In this document: positions 20,838 to 28,751 of the stretch, one piece after another | How the letters are laid out: the number at the start of each line of letters is the position of its first letter | How positions within the stretch are numbered: the first letter of the stretch is position 1 | Source of the DNA: an uncultured Lachnospiraceae bacterium | GTDB lineage: Bacteria; Bacillota; Clostridia; Lachnospirales; Lachnospiraceae | Direction of reading: 5' to 3' | DNA length: 31,798 nt | NCBI GenBank assembly: GCA_910578475.1 | Contig: CAJTRK010000034.1 | Coordinates: 1 to 31,798, forward strand | Program-made: the position numbers and the translations under genes | The notes under the pieces: generated by a model | The model's database searches: none | Told to the model about the DNA's origin: nothing | What the model saw: the letters and a program-made list of their open reading frames with translations, nothing else

Positions 20838-23492
20838 ATGGAGCAATATAGTATTACCGGAATGAGCTGCGCGGCTTGCAGCGCGCGGGTAGAGAAGGCC
20901 GTATCGAAAGTGCCGGGAGTAGCATCCTGTTCGGTCAGTCTGCTGACAAATTCCATGGGGGTGGAAGGAAATGCGTCTCCGGAAGCGGTCATTGCCGCGG
21001 TGGAAGCGGCCGGGTATGGCGCGGGGAAGAAAGACGAAGCGGCCGGCGGCAGGGAAAACGCAGGAGGCGGGGACGCTTATGACGATATGCTGAAAGACCG
21101 GGAAACACCGCTTTTGCAGAAAAGGATGGCGGCTTCCGTCTGTCTGCTGCTGCCGCTGATGTATTTTTCCATGGGACATATGATGTGGGGATGGAAACTG
21201 CCTGCTTTTCTGGAAGGAAATCATGTTGCGGTGGGACTGGTTCAGTTTCTTTTCACCGTTGCGATAATGGTAATCAATCAGAAGTTCTTTATAAGCGGAG
21301 TCAAAAGCTTTTTCCACGGAGCGCCGAATATGGATACGCTCGTCGCGATGGGGGCCGGAGCCTCTTTTATTTACAGCGTTTACGCCTTGTTTGCAATGAC
21401 GGGCGCGCAGCTTGCAGGCGATATGCAGGCGGTCATGCTGTATATGGATGAATTTTATTTTGAATCCGCGGCGATGATACTGACGCTGATAACCGTTGGA
21501 AAAATGCTGGAGGCCCGTTCAAAAGGAAAAACAACGGACGCCATCAAAGGGTTGATGAAGCTTGCGCCCAAAAAGGCGGTAGTTGTGCGAAACGGAACGG
21601 AAACGGAAGTGGATATCGCACAGGTCAGAATCGGGGATGTATTTGTCGTAAGGCCCGGAGAAAATATACCGGTGGACGGTATCGTCATCGACGGAACGAG
21701 TGCGGTCAACGAGGCCGCGCTGACCGGAGAAAGCATTCCGGCCGATAAGCAGGCAGGGGACAGTGTTTCGGCCGCAACGCTGAATCAGTCCGGATTTTTG
21801 CGATGCGAGGCCGTGCGGGTCGGTGAGGACACGACATTGTCGCAGATTATCCGTATGGTCAGCGATGCGGCGGCAACAAAAGCGCCGATTGCCAAAGTCG
21901 CGGATAAAGTGTCCGGCGTTTTTGTGCCGGCAGTCATCGGCATTGCGGTTCTTGCAGGACTCATTTGGCTGGCGGTCGGAGAAAGCGTTGGCTTTGCGCT
22001 GTCGAGGGCGATTTCCGTGCTCGTTATCAGCTGTCCCTGCGCGCTCGGTCTGGCAACGCCGGTTGCGATTATGGTCGGAAACGGCATGGGCGCGAAGAAC
22101 GGCATCATGTTCAAAACCGCACAGTCTTTGGAACTCGCCGGGAAAATACAGATTGCCGCGCTTGACAAAACGGGAACGATTACGAGCGGAGAGCCGAAAG
22201 TGACGGACATTTCCCCTGCACCGGGCTGTACGGAAGAAGAATTGCTGCGACTTGCCTATGCGCTGGAACAAAAGAGTGAGCACCCTCTTGCCCGCGCGAT
22301 TCTGGAATGGGCACGGCAAAAAGGCATTCAGGAAGATGCCGTAGAGGAATTTCAGGCTGTACCGGGGAACGGATTGACCGGAATCAGGAAGAATGACGAA
22401 GTGGCCGGCGGCAACCTTGCTTTTATCCGGCAAAAAGCTTCGATATCGGAAGAGACGGCCTCACTGGCGGAAAAACTTGCAGGAGAAGGAAAAACGCCGC
22501 TGTTTTTCAGCAGAGCGGGCATTTTTCAGGGCATTATCGCGGTGGCGGATGTCATAAAGGAAGACAGTGCCGAGGCGGTCAGAGAGTTACGCAACATGGG
22601 AATCCATGTCGTTATGCTGACCGGGGACAATGAAAAGACCGCCCGGGCCATCGGGGCACAGGCGGGAGTGGATGAAGTGATTGCGGGCGTCTTGCCCGAC
22701 GGCAAAGAAACGGTGATTCGCAGACTGCAGGAACGGGGCGTTACGGCAATGGTAGGAGACGGCATTAATGACGCGCCGGCGCTGACGAGAGCGGATATCG
22801 GAATTGCCATCGGCGCCGGAACGGATATTGCTATCGACGCGGCGGACATTGTGCTTATGAAAAGCAGACTGCGGGATGTTCCGGCGGCTGTCCGACTGAG
22901 CCGGGCGACGCTGAAGAACATCCATGAGAATCTGTTTTGGGCTTTTTTTTACAATGTTATCGGTATTCCCCTGGCGGCCGGACTGTGGTATCCTGTATTC
23001 GGATGGAAACTGAATCCGATGTTCGGAGCCGCGGCCATGAGCCTTTCCAGCTTTTGCGTTGTCAGCAATGCGCTTCGGCTGAATTTCTTCAAAATGTATG
23101 ACGCGGCAAAAGACAAAATGCACAAACGACGGGCGGAGCTGAAAATACATGAAGAAGGACTGCGCGTGGAACGGAAAGAAGACAGGGAAGAAAATCATAC
23201 CAAAGAAAGCTGTAAAATAGAAAACTGCAAAGAAGAAAGTTACAAAAAAGAAAACAACAAAACAGAAAAGGAGAATGTCATTATGGAAAAGACAATGGAA
23301 ATCAAAGGGATGATGTGCGGGCACTGTGAAGCGGCGGTAAAGAAAGCGCTGGAGGCGCTGCCCGAAGTGGCCCGGGCCGACGTAAGCCATGAAAAAGGAA
23401 CCGCGGTCGTTACGCTTCAGGCAGAAGTTGCGGACGATGTATTGAAAAAGGCGGTAGAAGAAAAAGATTATGAGGTGGTTTCCGTTCAATAA
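20838..23492 (+). CDS. copA: Copper-exporting P1B-type ATPase with C-terminal CopZ-like fusion
   Basis: An 884-residue Cu(I)-exporting ATPase. An N-terminal heavy-metal-associated domain has MSCAAC (Cys11, Cys14); eight membrane helices include the ion-site CPC (399-401); the cytoplasmic domains have TGES, the phosphorylated Asp443 in DKTGT, the SEHP nucleotide-site motif and MVGDGINDAPAL. After the last helices comes a Lys/Glu/Asn-rich linker (about 765-815) containing a CKIENC pair, then a second metal-binding domain with MMCGHC (Cys827, Cys830), 69 residues long like free CopZ. ATG 20838 has AAAGGAGG eight bases upstream. An internal ribosome binding site and ATG at 23267-23285 precede the CopZ part. 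It is the second gene of the CsoR-controlled operon. Confidence 0.96.
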   Translation: MEQYSITGMSCAACSARVEKAVSKVPGVASCSVSLLTNSMGVEGNASPEAVIAAVEAAGYGAGKKDEAAGGRENAGGGDAYDDMLKDRETPLLQKRMAASVCLLLPLMYFSMGHMMWGWKLPAFLEGNHVAVGLVQFLFTVAIMVINQKFFISGVKSFFHGAPNMDTLVAMGAGASFIYSVYALFAMTGAQLAGDMQAVMLYMDEFYFESAAMILTLITVGKMLEARSKGKTTDAIKGLMKLAPKKAVVVRNGTETEVDIAQVRIGDVFVVRPGENIPVDGIVIDGTSAVNEAALTGESIPADKQAGDSVSAATLNQSGFLRCEAVRVGEDTTLSQIIRMVSDAAATKAPIAKVADKVSGVFVPAVIGIAVLAGLIWLAVGESVGFALSRAISVLVISCPCALGLATPVAIMVGNGMGAKNGIMFKTAQSLELAGKIQIAALDKTGTITSGEPKVTDISPAPGCTEEELLRLAYALEQKSEHPLARAILEWARQKGIQEDAVEEFQAVPGNGLTGIRKNDEVAGGNLAFIRQKASISEETASLAEKLAGEGKTPLFFSRAGIFQGIIAVADVIKEDSAEAVRELRNMGIHVVMLTGDNEKTARAIGAQAGVDEVIAGVLPDGKETVIRRLQERGVTAMVGDGINDAPALTRADIGIAIGAGTDIAIDAADIVLMKSRLRDVPAAVRLSRATLKNIHENLFWAFFYNVIGIPLAAGLWYPVFGWKLNPMFGAAAMSLSSFCVVSNALRLNFFKMYDAAKDKMHKRRAELKIHEEGLRVERKEDREENHTKESCKIENCKEESYKKENNKTEKENVIMEKTMEIKGMMCGHCEAAVKKALEALPEVARADVSHEKGTAVVTLQAEVADDVLKKAVEEKDYEVVSVQ
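23283..23492 (+). CDS. copZ: Possible separately translated CopZ-like copper chaperone inside copA
   Basis: Codon 816 of copA is an in-frame ATG preceded by AAAGGAG (23267-23273) with nine spacer bases, a full-strength start signal. Translation from it would give a 69-residue protein (MEKTMEIKGMMCGHC...), the usual size of CopZ, which carries Cu(I) to CopA. So the locus may yield both a fused and a free chaperone. Whether the internal start is used is inference; the fusion itself is seen directly in the reading frame. Confidence 0.45.
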   Translation: MEKTMEIKGMMCGHCEAAVKKALEALPEVARADVSHEKGTAVVTLQAEVADDVLKKAVEEKDYEVVSVQ

Positions 23493-23519
23493 GAAAAAGG
23501 AACGGGCGGGTATTCATAA

Positions 23520-25514
23520 TCAGGAAAGCAGGGGAAGGCGGATGATAAAAGTCGTGCCTTCCCCTTTTTTGGAAGAGACTTCTATCTGCCCCGCGTGGGC
23601 CAGGATAATGGTGCGGGTAATGGCAAGTCCGAGTCCCTGTCCGCCCTTTTCGCCGCGTGTGGTATAAGCGCGCCGGAAAATATCGGGGAGCTCTTCTTCC
23701 GAAATGCCACAGCCGGTATCGGAAAGGGTGATGACGGCAAAGGATTCCTCCACAGTCAGAGAAAGCGTAATTTTGCCGTCCGGCGGCGTGAACTCGGCGG
23801 CATTGTACAGCAGATTTTCCAGCGCGCGGAAAAGCTGTTCCTGATTTGCCATGATGCGGCAGGGACGCGGCGTGATATTATCGAGAAAATTAGGCCCGTA
23901 AAGTTCTATGACAGGCCGGCAATTATAACAGAAATCAGAAAGGAATGTGTTCAGTAAAATCGGTTCCGGATGGAACGGAACATTCGTTTCAGCGGCGATT
24001 TCCTGAATGGATTTCAATCGCTCGGACAGAATATCACACTGTTTTTCGATATGGAGCATTCTTTTGCTTGTATCTTCATCCAAAAGAAGGTCATTCAGGC
24101 GGATGATTTGCGCCATGTTTGAGAGAGAAGTCAACGGCGACTTCATATCGTGCCCCAATTCCGCGATTAATTGTCCTCTTTCCGAAAGGAGTTTTTGCAG
24201 ATGCACTGTTTTTTCCTGCACTTCCTCCTGCAAATGCAGATTCAGCTTTTGATTTTCCTCCATGATAGCCAGACTGCGCCGGACCATCAGAACAGCGAAA
24301 GCGATGACCATGCAAAATGTGCCGTATTCTTCCGGATAGGCGCCGATAAATGGCTCATAACAGCCAATTGTCAGAACACCGTAAAGCTGGAAAAGCCCGT
24401 TTGCAGTTAAGGCCGCGAGCGCGGTTTTGGTATGCGGAAGCGCCGTCAGACAGCCATAGAACGTCAGGCCGATACCAAGACCTGACATGCACAGCTTATA
24501 CCAGGACACAAGCGGTCCGTACCACAGCACAAGGCTTGGAATTGCGGGCAGCAGAAAGACAGGAACGATGACGACGAAGCCGCACATGCCGAACGAAAGC
24601 AAGCGGCATAATTTTTTCAGATGCCTGAATCCTTCCGGCAAGAATAACAGGAAGATAATCTGTATGGAAAAGAAGATGCCGGCCAGCGCGGAGAAATCCT
24701 CCAATGCGTAGAGCGTGCGCACGAACGGCAGACCGGCCAGCCGGAAAAAGGGATAACCGATTCGCAGAGCGAAGGACAGACTGAGCAGGCCAAAATAGAA
24801 AGTGATGGAATCCGGCGTGTTTTTTCTGCGCATCCACAATACGACACAGAATAAAGAAAGTGTGAGCGACGAAAAAAACAGCAGACCATAAAGTATCATA
24901 CGGCCGGCAATGAGATGACTGACGCTGTCCGTATCCCCGATGACCGGGGCATACCAGATGCCGCCATAATAATGAGAATAATTGGCGGTCTGGATAATCA
25001 GTTCCGTTTCACCGTTCAGAGAAAAAGAGAAGAACGTGTCCCGAATCAGAGGCGCATAATTTTCCGAAGTGACATTCCCCGGTCCGCCGAGACAGATGCC
25101 GTTTACGAAAACGCGTGCGGCGCAGAGCGGTTCCTGCAAATAGAGCGTGGTCGTGCCGTTTCCCTGTAAGCGCAGCCGCCAGGTGGCAGTTCCATAAGGA
25201 TTCCTGTCTGCATGAAAAAGGGAAAGATTTGGATATTCTCCTGCCCATGTGTTGTAACAGGCAGGCGTTTCGGAAGAAAAATCTTTCGGAGAAAGCAGCG
25301 CGTCGGGGTAAAGTTCCCATCCGTCCACGAGAGCGCAATATCCTTTTTCTGGAATCAGGACAAGATTGTCTTGTGTAAGCGCAGCTTTTGAGATATATTT
25401 GTTATCATAACCCATCATAATTGACAATGCGGTTAAAGTCAGAACAATTGTACCGACGATGATTGCAACCGCCCGAATAACGGATTGAGAAAGTGTTGTT
25501 TGTTTCATTATCAT
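23520..25514 (-). CDS. 7TM sensor histidine kinase with extracytoplasmic jelly-roll domain
   Basis: A 664-residue kinase. TM1 is residues 12-35. An extracytoplasmic beta-rich domain (about 60-195; NPYGTATWRLRLQG, LYLQEPLCAARVFVNG, YYGGIWYAP) resembles the 7TMR-DISMED2 or glycoside-hydrolase-2 sugar-binding jelly roll. Seven hydrophobic helices follow (about 200-412), then a coiled coil (415-450) and the kinase core with His455 in LGHDMKSPLTSL, the N-box LENLLYNAAEFTP, DTGCGISEEE and GGQGLGLAITR. This is the 7TMR-DISM plan, sensing an external, perhaps carbohydrate, ligand. ATG 25514 or 25508 can be the start. Its probable partner regulator lies beyond the opposite-strand surface protein gene, at 27835-28527. 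Confidence 0.92.
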   Translation of the reverse strand: MIMKQTTLSQSVIRAVAIIVGTIVLTLTALSIMMGYDNKYISKAALTQDNLVLIPEKGYCALVDGWELYPDALLSPKDFSSETPACYNTWAGEYPNLSLFHADRNPYGTATWRLRLQGNGTTTLYLQEPLCAARVFVNGICLGGPGNVTSENYAPLIRDTFFSFSLNGETELIIQTANYSHYYGGIWYAPVIGDTDSVSHLIAGRMILYGLLFFSSLTLSLFCVVLWMRRKNTPDSITFYFGLLSLSFALRIGYPFFRLAGLPFVRTLYALEDFSALAGIFFSIQIIFLLFLPEGFRHLKKLCRLLSFGMCGFVVIVPVFLLPAIPSLVLWYGPLVSWYKLCMSGLGIGLTFYGCLTALPHTKTALAALTANGLFQLYGVLTIGCYEPFIGAYPEEYGTFCMVIAFAVLMVRRSLAIMEENQKLNLHLQEEVQEKTVHLQKLLSERGQLIAELGHDMKSPLTSLSNMAQIIRLNDLLLDEDTSKRMLHIEKQCDILSERLKSIQEIAAETNVPFHPEPILLNTFLSDFCYNCRPVIELYGPNFLDNITPRPCRIMANQEQLFRALENLLYNAAEFTPPDGKITLSLTVEESFAVITLSDTGCGISEEELPDIFRRAYTTRGEKGGQGLGLAITRTIILAHAGQIEVSSKKGEGTTFIIRLPLLS
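23531..23570 (+). terminator. copA terminator located inside the opposing kinase gene
   Basis: GGGGAAGGC (23531-23539) pairs perfectly with GCCTTCCCC (23556-23564) around a 16-base loop and is followed by TTTTTT (23565-23570). The whole element is within the last codons of the convergent minus-strand kinase gene (its KGEGTTFIIRLPL segment). Confidence 0.85.
25485..25514 (+). promoter_or_regulatory. Promoter for the surface protein, inside the kinase gene 5' end
   Basis: TTGAGA (25485-25490) and TATCAT (25509-25514) are 18 bp apart. The -10 covers the start codon of the divergent kinase gene. Transcription would begin near 25521, and AGAGGA (25532-25537) serves the ATG at 25546. Confidence 0.5.
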
Positions 25515-25545
25515 TTTCCCTTCTTACACATAGAGGAACCGCTGT

Positions 25546-27831
25546 ATGAAAAACCAAAGAAAATCTTTAATTCCTGCGTTATCAATTTTTATCATAGCTA
25601 TTTTATTATATCTGTCCGATGCTGCGACTGCAACAGCAGGCGAACGGCCTGAGTCCGATATTATCGGCCGGTTGGCGGCGAAGTCCGAGAAGCCTGTCGA
25701 ACCAAAAGGCGATTTGACCGATTTTATGACAGAGCCTGTGAAAGCCGCGGAACCGTTGGAAGGAGCAGAACTTTTCACGGATTCGGAGCAGGCGGCGGAG
25801 TTCACGGAGAAGCAAAAGCAGCCCGAAGGAGATGCCGCAGTCCCGGAGCCGCCGGCGGAGTCTGTGGAAGGAGCGGAGCCGTCCGAAGGAGATGCCGCAG
25901 TCCCAGAGGAGCCGGCGGAGTCCGTGGAAGGAGCGGAGCCGTCCGAAGGAGATGCCGCAGTCCCGGAGGAGCCGGCGGAGTCCGTGGAGGAAGCGGAACC
26001 GTCCGAAGGGGACACCGCAGTCCCGGAGGAGCCGGCGGAGTCCGAGGATGCGTTGGAGCAATCCGAAAGTTCTGTGACGGATAAAGCGCATGTTGTAGAA
26101 GCAGGACAGTTCACAGACCCGGATACCGCAGCTACCGCGGAAGAATTTCAGGTTTGGATGGAAACGCATGCAAATACAGGCGGTTTTTTAAAGCTGACCG
26201 ATAATATTACGCTGTCCGGCAGTCATGTTTTTCTTCCCGATGGCCCGGGCTGTCCCCATGTCAATGTGGATACCGACGGTCATACGATAACGATAACCGG
26301 AGAAGTGGAGTTTTGGAACGATTATCATCTTACCTTTCGGGGCGGGACGGAAAACGCCGTTATATTCCGCGTTGCAGAAGGCGGCATACTGAATTTGAAT
26401 CATATTTCCGTGGAGTGCGCCGCCGGTGAGCCGTCATCCGAGGAAGATTTGCCGTATGTGCTATGGCAGGAAGAAGGCGCGGGCCTGATGGTCGATAGCT
26501 GTCGGATATCAGGGAAAATACATTATGCGGATGCCCCCTTTGTACTCTATGAAAGCACCGTTTCCGTTATTGTGGAAAAAGGGCAGCAGGCGGCGCTTCC
26601 TGCAGAAATTGCATGTGATGTCAATTTTCAGGGACAGGTCAGCCATCGGGAGCTTCTTCCGGTGTCCTGGAACCTTGCGGGAAAAGAATCGTATCAGGCG
26701 GAGCGGATGCGCTTTCAGGTGTCCGGTTCCTATGTCGGAGCGGCATCGGTAACGCCGCCTCTCTGTACGGTCATTTATAATGATTATCCCCTGACTTTTA
26801 CGGAAGTACAAGCGAGCGCGGGGCAAAATACATATCTTTTCCGATACGGATATACAAAGTCGGCGGAACTTTTTCCTGCGACGATTGTGTCAGAATATTC
26901 TCTGGATGGTAAAAACTGGTTCTTTTACGAGGAAGAGAATGTTTCCGGCATTAAAGAAATCTTTTTCATAGGCCTCACGAATACGCAATGGAATACTGCG
27001 GAATATCCTTATCTGTATCTTCGGCTGCATTGTGAATATGAAGGCGTTCAATATTTTTCCAATGTGCTTCGGTTTGCGGCAGATAATCTGAAAGATGCAG
27101 TTGACCAGGGGGGCGGCCGGGGAGGCGGAGTTTCGGTTATAAATCCGCCGAAGGAACCGGAGGAAAAGCCCGGGCATGTTCCGTCGGAGGGAACGGTGCT
27201 GCCGACTGTGAAGCCGGAAAACGGCGGGAGTCACGCATCGTCTGATTCGGAAAGCGGCGAATACGATTCATCGTCCGATTCGGGAAGCGATGGAGACAGT
27301 TCATTGTCCAATTCGGAAAGCGACGAAAACAATTCATCATCTGAGCCGGAAAGTATCGGAAATGAATCATCGTCCAAACCGGAAAGCAGCGGGAACGATT
27401 TATTATCCGGGGCGAAAAGCGTCGGAAACGATTTATCGACTAAGCCGGAAAGTATCGGAAACGGTTCATTATCCGGGTCTGAAAGCGTCGGAAACGATTC
27501 AGCGTCCAAGCCGGAAAACAGCGGTAACGATTCAGCGTCCAAATCGGAAAGTATGGATAATGACTCATCGTTAAGCTCGGAAGAAAGCAGTAACGAGATA
27601 AACACAGGATTATCCGCGTCCGACAATGATGCTTTGCAGGAGCAGCCATCGTCCTCGCTGAATCCGGAATCACATGCCGTAGAAAAAGCCGTGGTTTCTC
27701 CCTTTGGCAGAACGCTTGCTATCGCAGCAGGGTTTGTTGGTTTGTCCGTTGCCGCGGGGGCGGCGGGATTCTGTGCAAATGCCGGTATTTTCAGGCGTCT
27801 GCTGCAGCTTGCCGTAAAATGGTTCAGATAG
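25546..27831 (+). CDS. Repeat-rich cell-surface protein with C-terminal membrane anchor
   Basis: A 761-residue exported protein. A signal peptide (residues 1-32, hydrophobic IFIIAILLYL) is followed by an acidic spacer with four 20-residue repeats (consensus GDAAVPEEPAESVEGAEPSE, 95-174). The central region (about 195-520) is rich in beta strands such as FLKLTDNITLSG and HTITITGEVEFW, like the N-terminal turns of pectate-lyase-type beta-helix adhesive domains. A Ser/Asn/Glu-rich stalk follows, with seven 11-residue repeats (GNDSASKPES type), and then a hydrophobic anchor (TLAIAAGFVGLSVAAGAAGF) with a basic tail. There is no LPxTG. AGAGGA at 25532-25537 sets the start. It lies on the opposite strand between a minus-strand kinase (31 bp away) and regulator (3 bp away) and is a likely target of that pair; an adhesin role is inference. 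Confidence 0.85.
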   Translation: MKNQRKSLIPALSIFIIAILLYLSDAATATAGERPESDIIGRLAAKSEKPVEPKGDLTDFMTEPVKAAEPLEGAELFTDSEQAAEFTEKQKQPEGDAAVPEPPAESVEGAEPSEGDAAVPEEPAESVEGAEPSEGDAAVPEEPAESVEEAEPSEGDTAVPEEPAESEDALEQSESSVTDKAHVVEAGQFTDPDTAATAEEFQVWMETHANTGGFLKLTDNITLSGSHVFLPDGPGCPHVNVDTDGHTITITGEVEFWNDYHLTFRGGTENAVIFRVAEGGILNLNHISVECAAGEPSSEEDLPYVLWQEEGAGLMVDSCRISGKIHYADAPFVLYESTVSVIVEKGQQAALPAEIACDVNFQGQVSHRELLPVSWNLAGKESYQAERMRFQVSGSYVGAASVTPPLCTVIYNDYPLTFTEVQASAGQNTYLFRYGYTKSAELFPATIVSEYSLDGKNWFFYEEENVSGIKEIFFIGLTNTQWNTAEYPYLYLRLHCEYEGVQYFSNVLRFAADNLKDAVDQGGGRGGGVSVINPPKEPEEKPGHVPSEGTVLPTVKPENGGSHASSDSESGEYDSSSDSGSDGDSSLSNSESDENNSSSEPESIGNESSSKPESSGNDLLSGAKSVGNDLSTKPESIGNGSLSGSESVGNDSASKPENSGNDSASKSESMDNDSSLSSEESSNEINTGLSASDNDALQEQPSSSLNPESHAVEKAVVSPFGRTLAIAAGFVGLSVAAGAAGFCANAGIFRRLLQLAVKWFR
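25605..25633 (-). promoter_or_regulatory. Possible minus-strand promoter for the kinase gene
   Basis: On the minus strand TTGCAG (25628-25633) and a perfect TATAAT (25605-25610) are 17 bp apart, inside the signal-peptide codons of the divergent surface protein gene. It would give the kinase its own transcript with a leader of about 85 bases. Confidence 0.5.
25828..26067 (+). repeat. Four 60-bp tandem repeats in the surface protein gene
   Basis: Units of exactly 60 bp start at 25828, 25888, 25948 and 26008, encoding 20-residue acidic Pro/Glu/Ala repeats. Copies one to three are nearly identical and the fourth has diverged, so recent expansion or contraction by slippage is likely. Confidence 0.93.
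27358..27588 (+). repeat. Seven 33-bp repeats in the surface protein stalk
   Basis: Seven 11-residue units run from 27358 to 27588 (GNESSSKPESS, GNDLLSGAKSV, GNDLSTKPESI and so on to DNDSSLSSEES). The period is in frame, and upstream Ser/Asp/Glu-rich sequence appears to be older, decayed copies. Confidence 0.88.
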
Positions 27832-27834
27832 TGT

Positions 27835-28527
27835 TCAGACAGCTGGCTTTCCGTCGGAAACGAACAGGTAGCCTTTGTAGCGTTTGGTCTGGATATAGTC
27901 GCATTCCGGACAAAGCTCGTAGAGTTTTTTGCGGATACGTCCCATAATGACCTGTAAAGATTTCTGGCCTTTGTTGATGGGCGCTTTCCATACCGAGTCA
28001 TAAATTTGTTCCGGGGTAAAGATTTCTTCCGGATGTCTGGCAAGAAAATACAGCACATCGAATTCATAGGAGGAAAAGGCGACAGAACGGTTTTCATAGT
28101 TTGCGCTGCAGGAGGCGGGACAGATGGAAAGCGCGCCGTAAGTAAGCGTTTTCGGCGGCTCTGCAGCTCTCCCGGAACGGATGCGGGCCTGTACCCGAAG
28201 TTCCAGCTCTTTCAGGCTGTACGGTTTGCATACATAATCGTCTCCGCCAAGCAATAGCCCTTTTATGCGGTTTTCTTCTTCGGTATAGCCGGAAAGGAAA
28301 ACGATGGGAAGACCTGTTTTTGAGCGGATTTTTTCACACAGAGCAAAGCCGCTCATACCCGGCAGGTCCACATCCAGTATGACACAGTCGAGAGCATTGG
28401 ACAAAATAAGCTCCTCAGCAGCTTCCGCTGTGTCGGCGCAGACAATTTCATATCCCTTTGCAGCAAAATAGGTTCGGTTATCTTCTAAAATTAACGGGTC
28501 GTCATCTACCATCAGAACTTTGTACAT
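27835..28527 (-). CDS. OmpR/PhoB-family response regulator
   Basis: A 230-residue regulator. The receiver domain has VDDD near residues 7-10, phospho-acceptor Asp52 in ILDVDLPGMSG, and Lys in YVCKPYS near 104; the winged-helix domain (about 130-225) has FSSYEFDVLYFLARHPEEIFTPEQIYDSVW and the wing TKRYKGYLFV (given in parts). A Cys-containing linker (CPASCSANYEN) joins the two. On the minus strand AAAGGAAAAGG precedes the ATG. Its stop codon is three bases from the stop of the convergent surface protein gene, and the minus-strand kinase gene lies on the far side of that gene. No terminator is visible between, so regulator and kinase could be on one transcript that is antisense to the surface gene. 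Confidence 0.93.
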   Translation of the reverse strand: MYKVLMVDDDPLILEDNRTYFAAKGYEIVCADTAEAAEELILSNALDCVILDVDLPGMSGFALCEKIRSKTGLPIVFLSGYTEEENRIKGLLLGGDDYVCKPYSLKELELRVQARIRSGRAAEPPKTLTYGALSICPASCSANYENRSVAFSSYEFDVLYFLARHPEEIFTPEQIYDSVWKAPINKGQKSLQVIMGRIRKKLYELCPECDYIQTKRYKGYLFVSDGKPAV

Positions 28528-28586
28528 ACCTTTTCCTTTCCTATATTTCTTTTTTCCTTCAATTCAAACAGGTTTATTGTATTACA

Positions 28587-28592
28587 AGTATA
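28587..28592 (-). promoter_or_regulatory. Possible -10 for the response regulator gene
   Basis: On the minus strand TATACT (28587-28592) preceded by TGC forms an extended -10 about 60 bases upstream of the regulator ATG. No good -35 is seen. This is the only promoter-like sequence noticed in that gap. Confidence 0.4.
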
Positions 28593-28629
28593 GCACAAAA
28601 AAATTACCGGAAAAATTTTTTTGTTTTTC

Positions 28630-28670
28630 AAAATAAACGTCAGGTAACAATCGCTGCCCGACGTTATTTT
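28630..28670. other. Imperfect inverted repeat between divergent genes
   Basis: AAAATAAACGTC (28630-28641) pairs with GACGTTATTTT (28660-28670) with one bulged A, around an 18-base centre. It lies between the divergent regulator and ABC ATPase genes. With flanking T-runs on both strands it could be a terminator left from an older gene order, or an operator. Confidence 0.5.
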
Positions 28671-28681
28671 CATGCAAAAAA

Positions 28682-28690
28682 TGTTATAAA
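28682..28690 (+). promoter_or_regulatory. Possible extended -10 promoter for the ABC ATPase fragment
   Basis: TG-T-TATAAA (28682-28690) is a good extended -10 about 60 bp before the predicted start at 28752. The -35 region matches poorly. Confidence 0.4.
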
Positions 28691-28751
28691 ATGAAGTAAA
28701 AAGAAGATTTACCAGTATAACAATTTGCAAACAGAGAAGGTGAAGGATGTT

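Noticed and set aside
21519..22433. Minus-strand open frame of 304 codons inside copA
   Set aside because: Shadow of high-GC third positions in copA; Arg/His/Asn-rich translation with no motif and no ribosome binding site.
22587..23489. Minus-strand open frame of 300 codons over the copA 3' half
   Set aside because: Antisense to the conserved ATPase and CopZ-like domains; the Phe-rich stretch is the complement of the Lys/Glu linker.
25524..26169. Minus-strand open frames over the 60-bp repeats of the surface gene
   Set aside because: The repeat period keeps all frames open; the translations are low-complexity Ser/Gly or Leu/Arg repeats with no start signal.
27231..28097. Minus-strand open frame of 288 codons overlapping the regulator
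   Set aside because: It overlaps the true regulator frame and the 33-bp repeats; openness is a product of the repeats.
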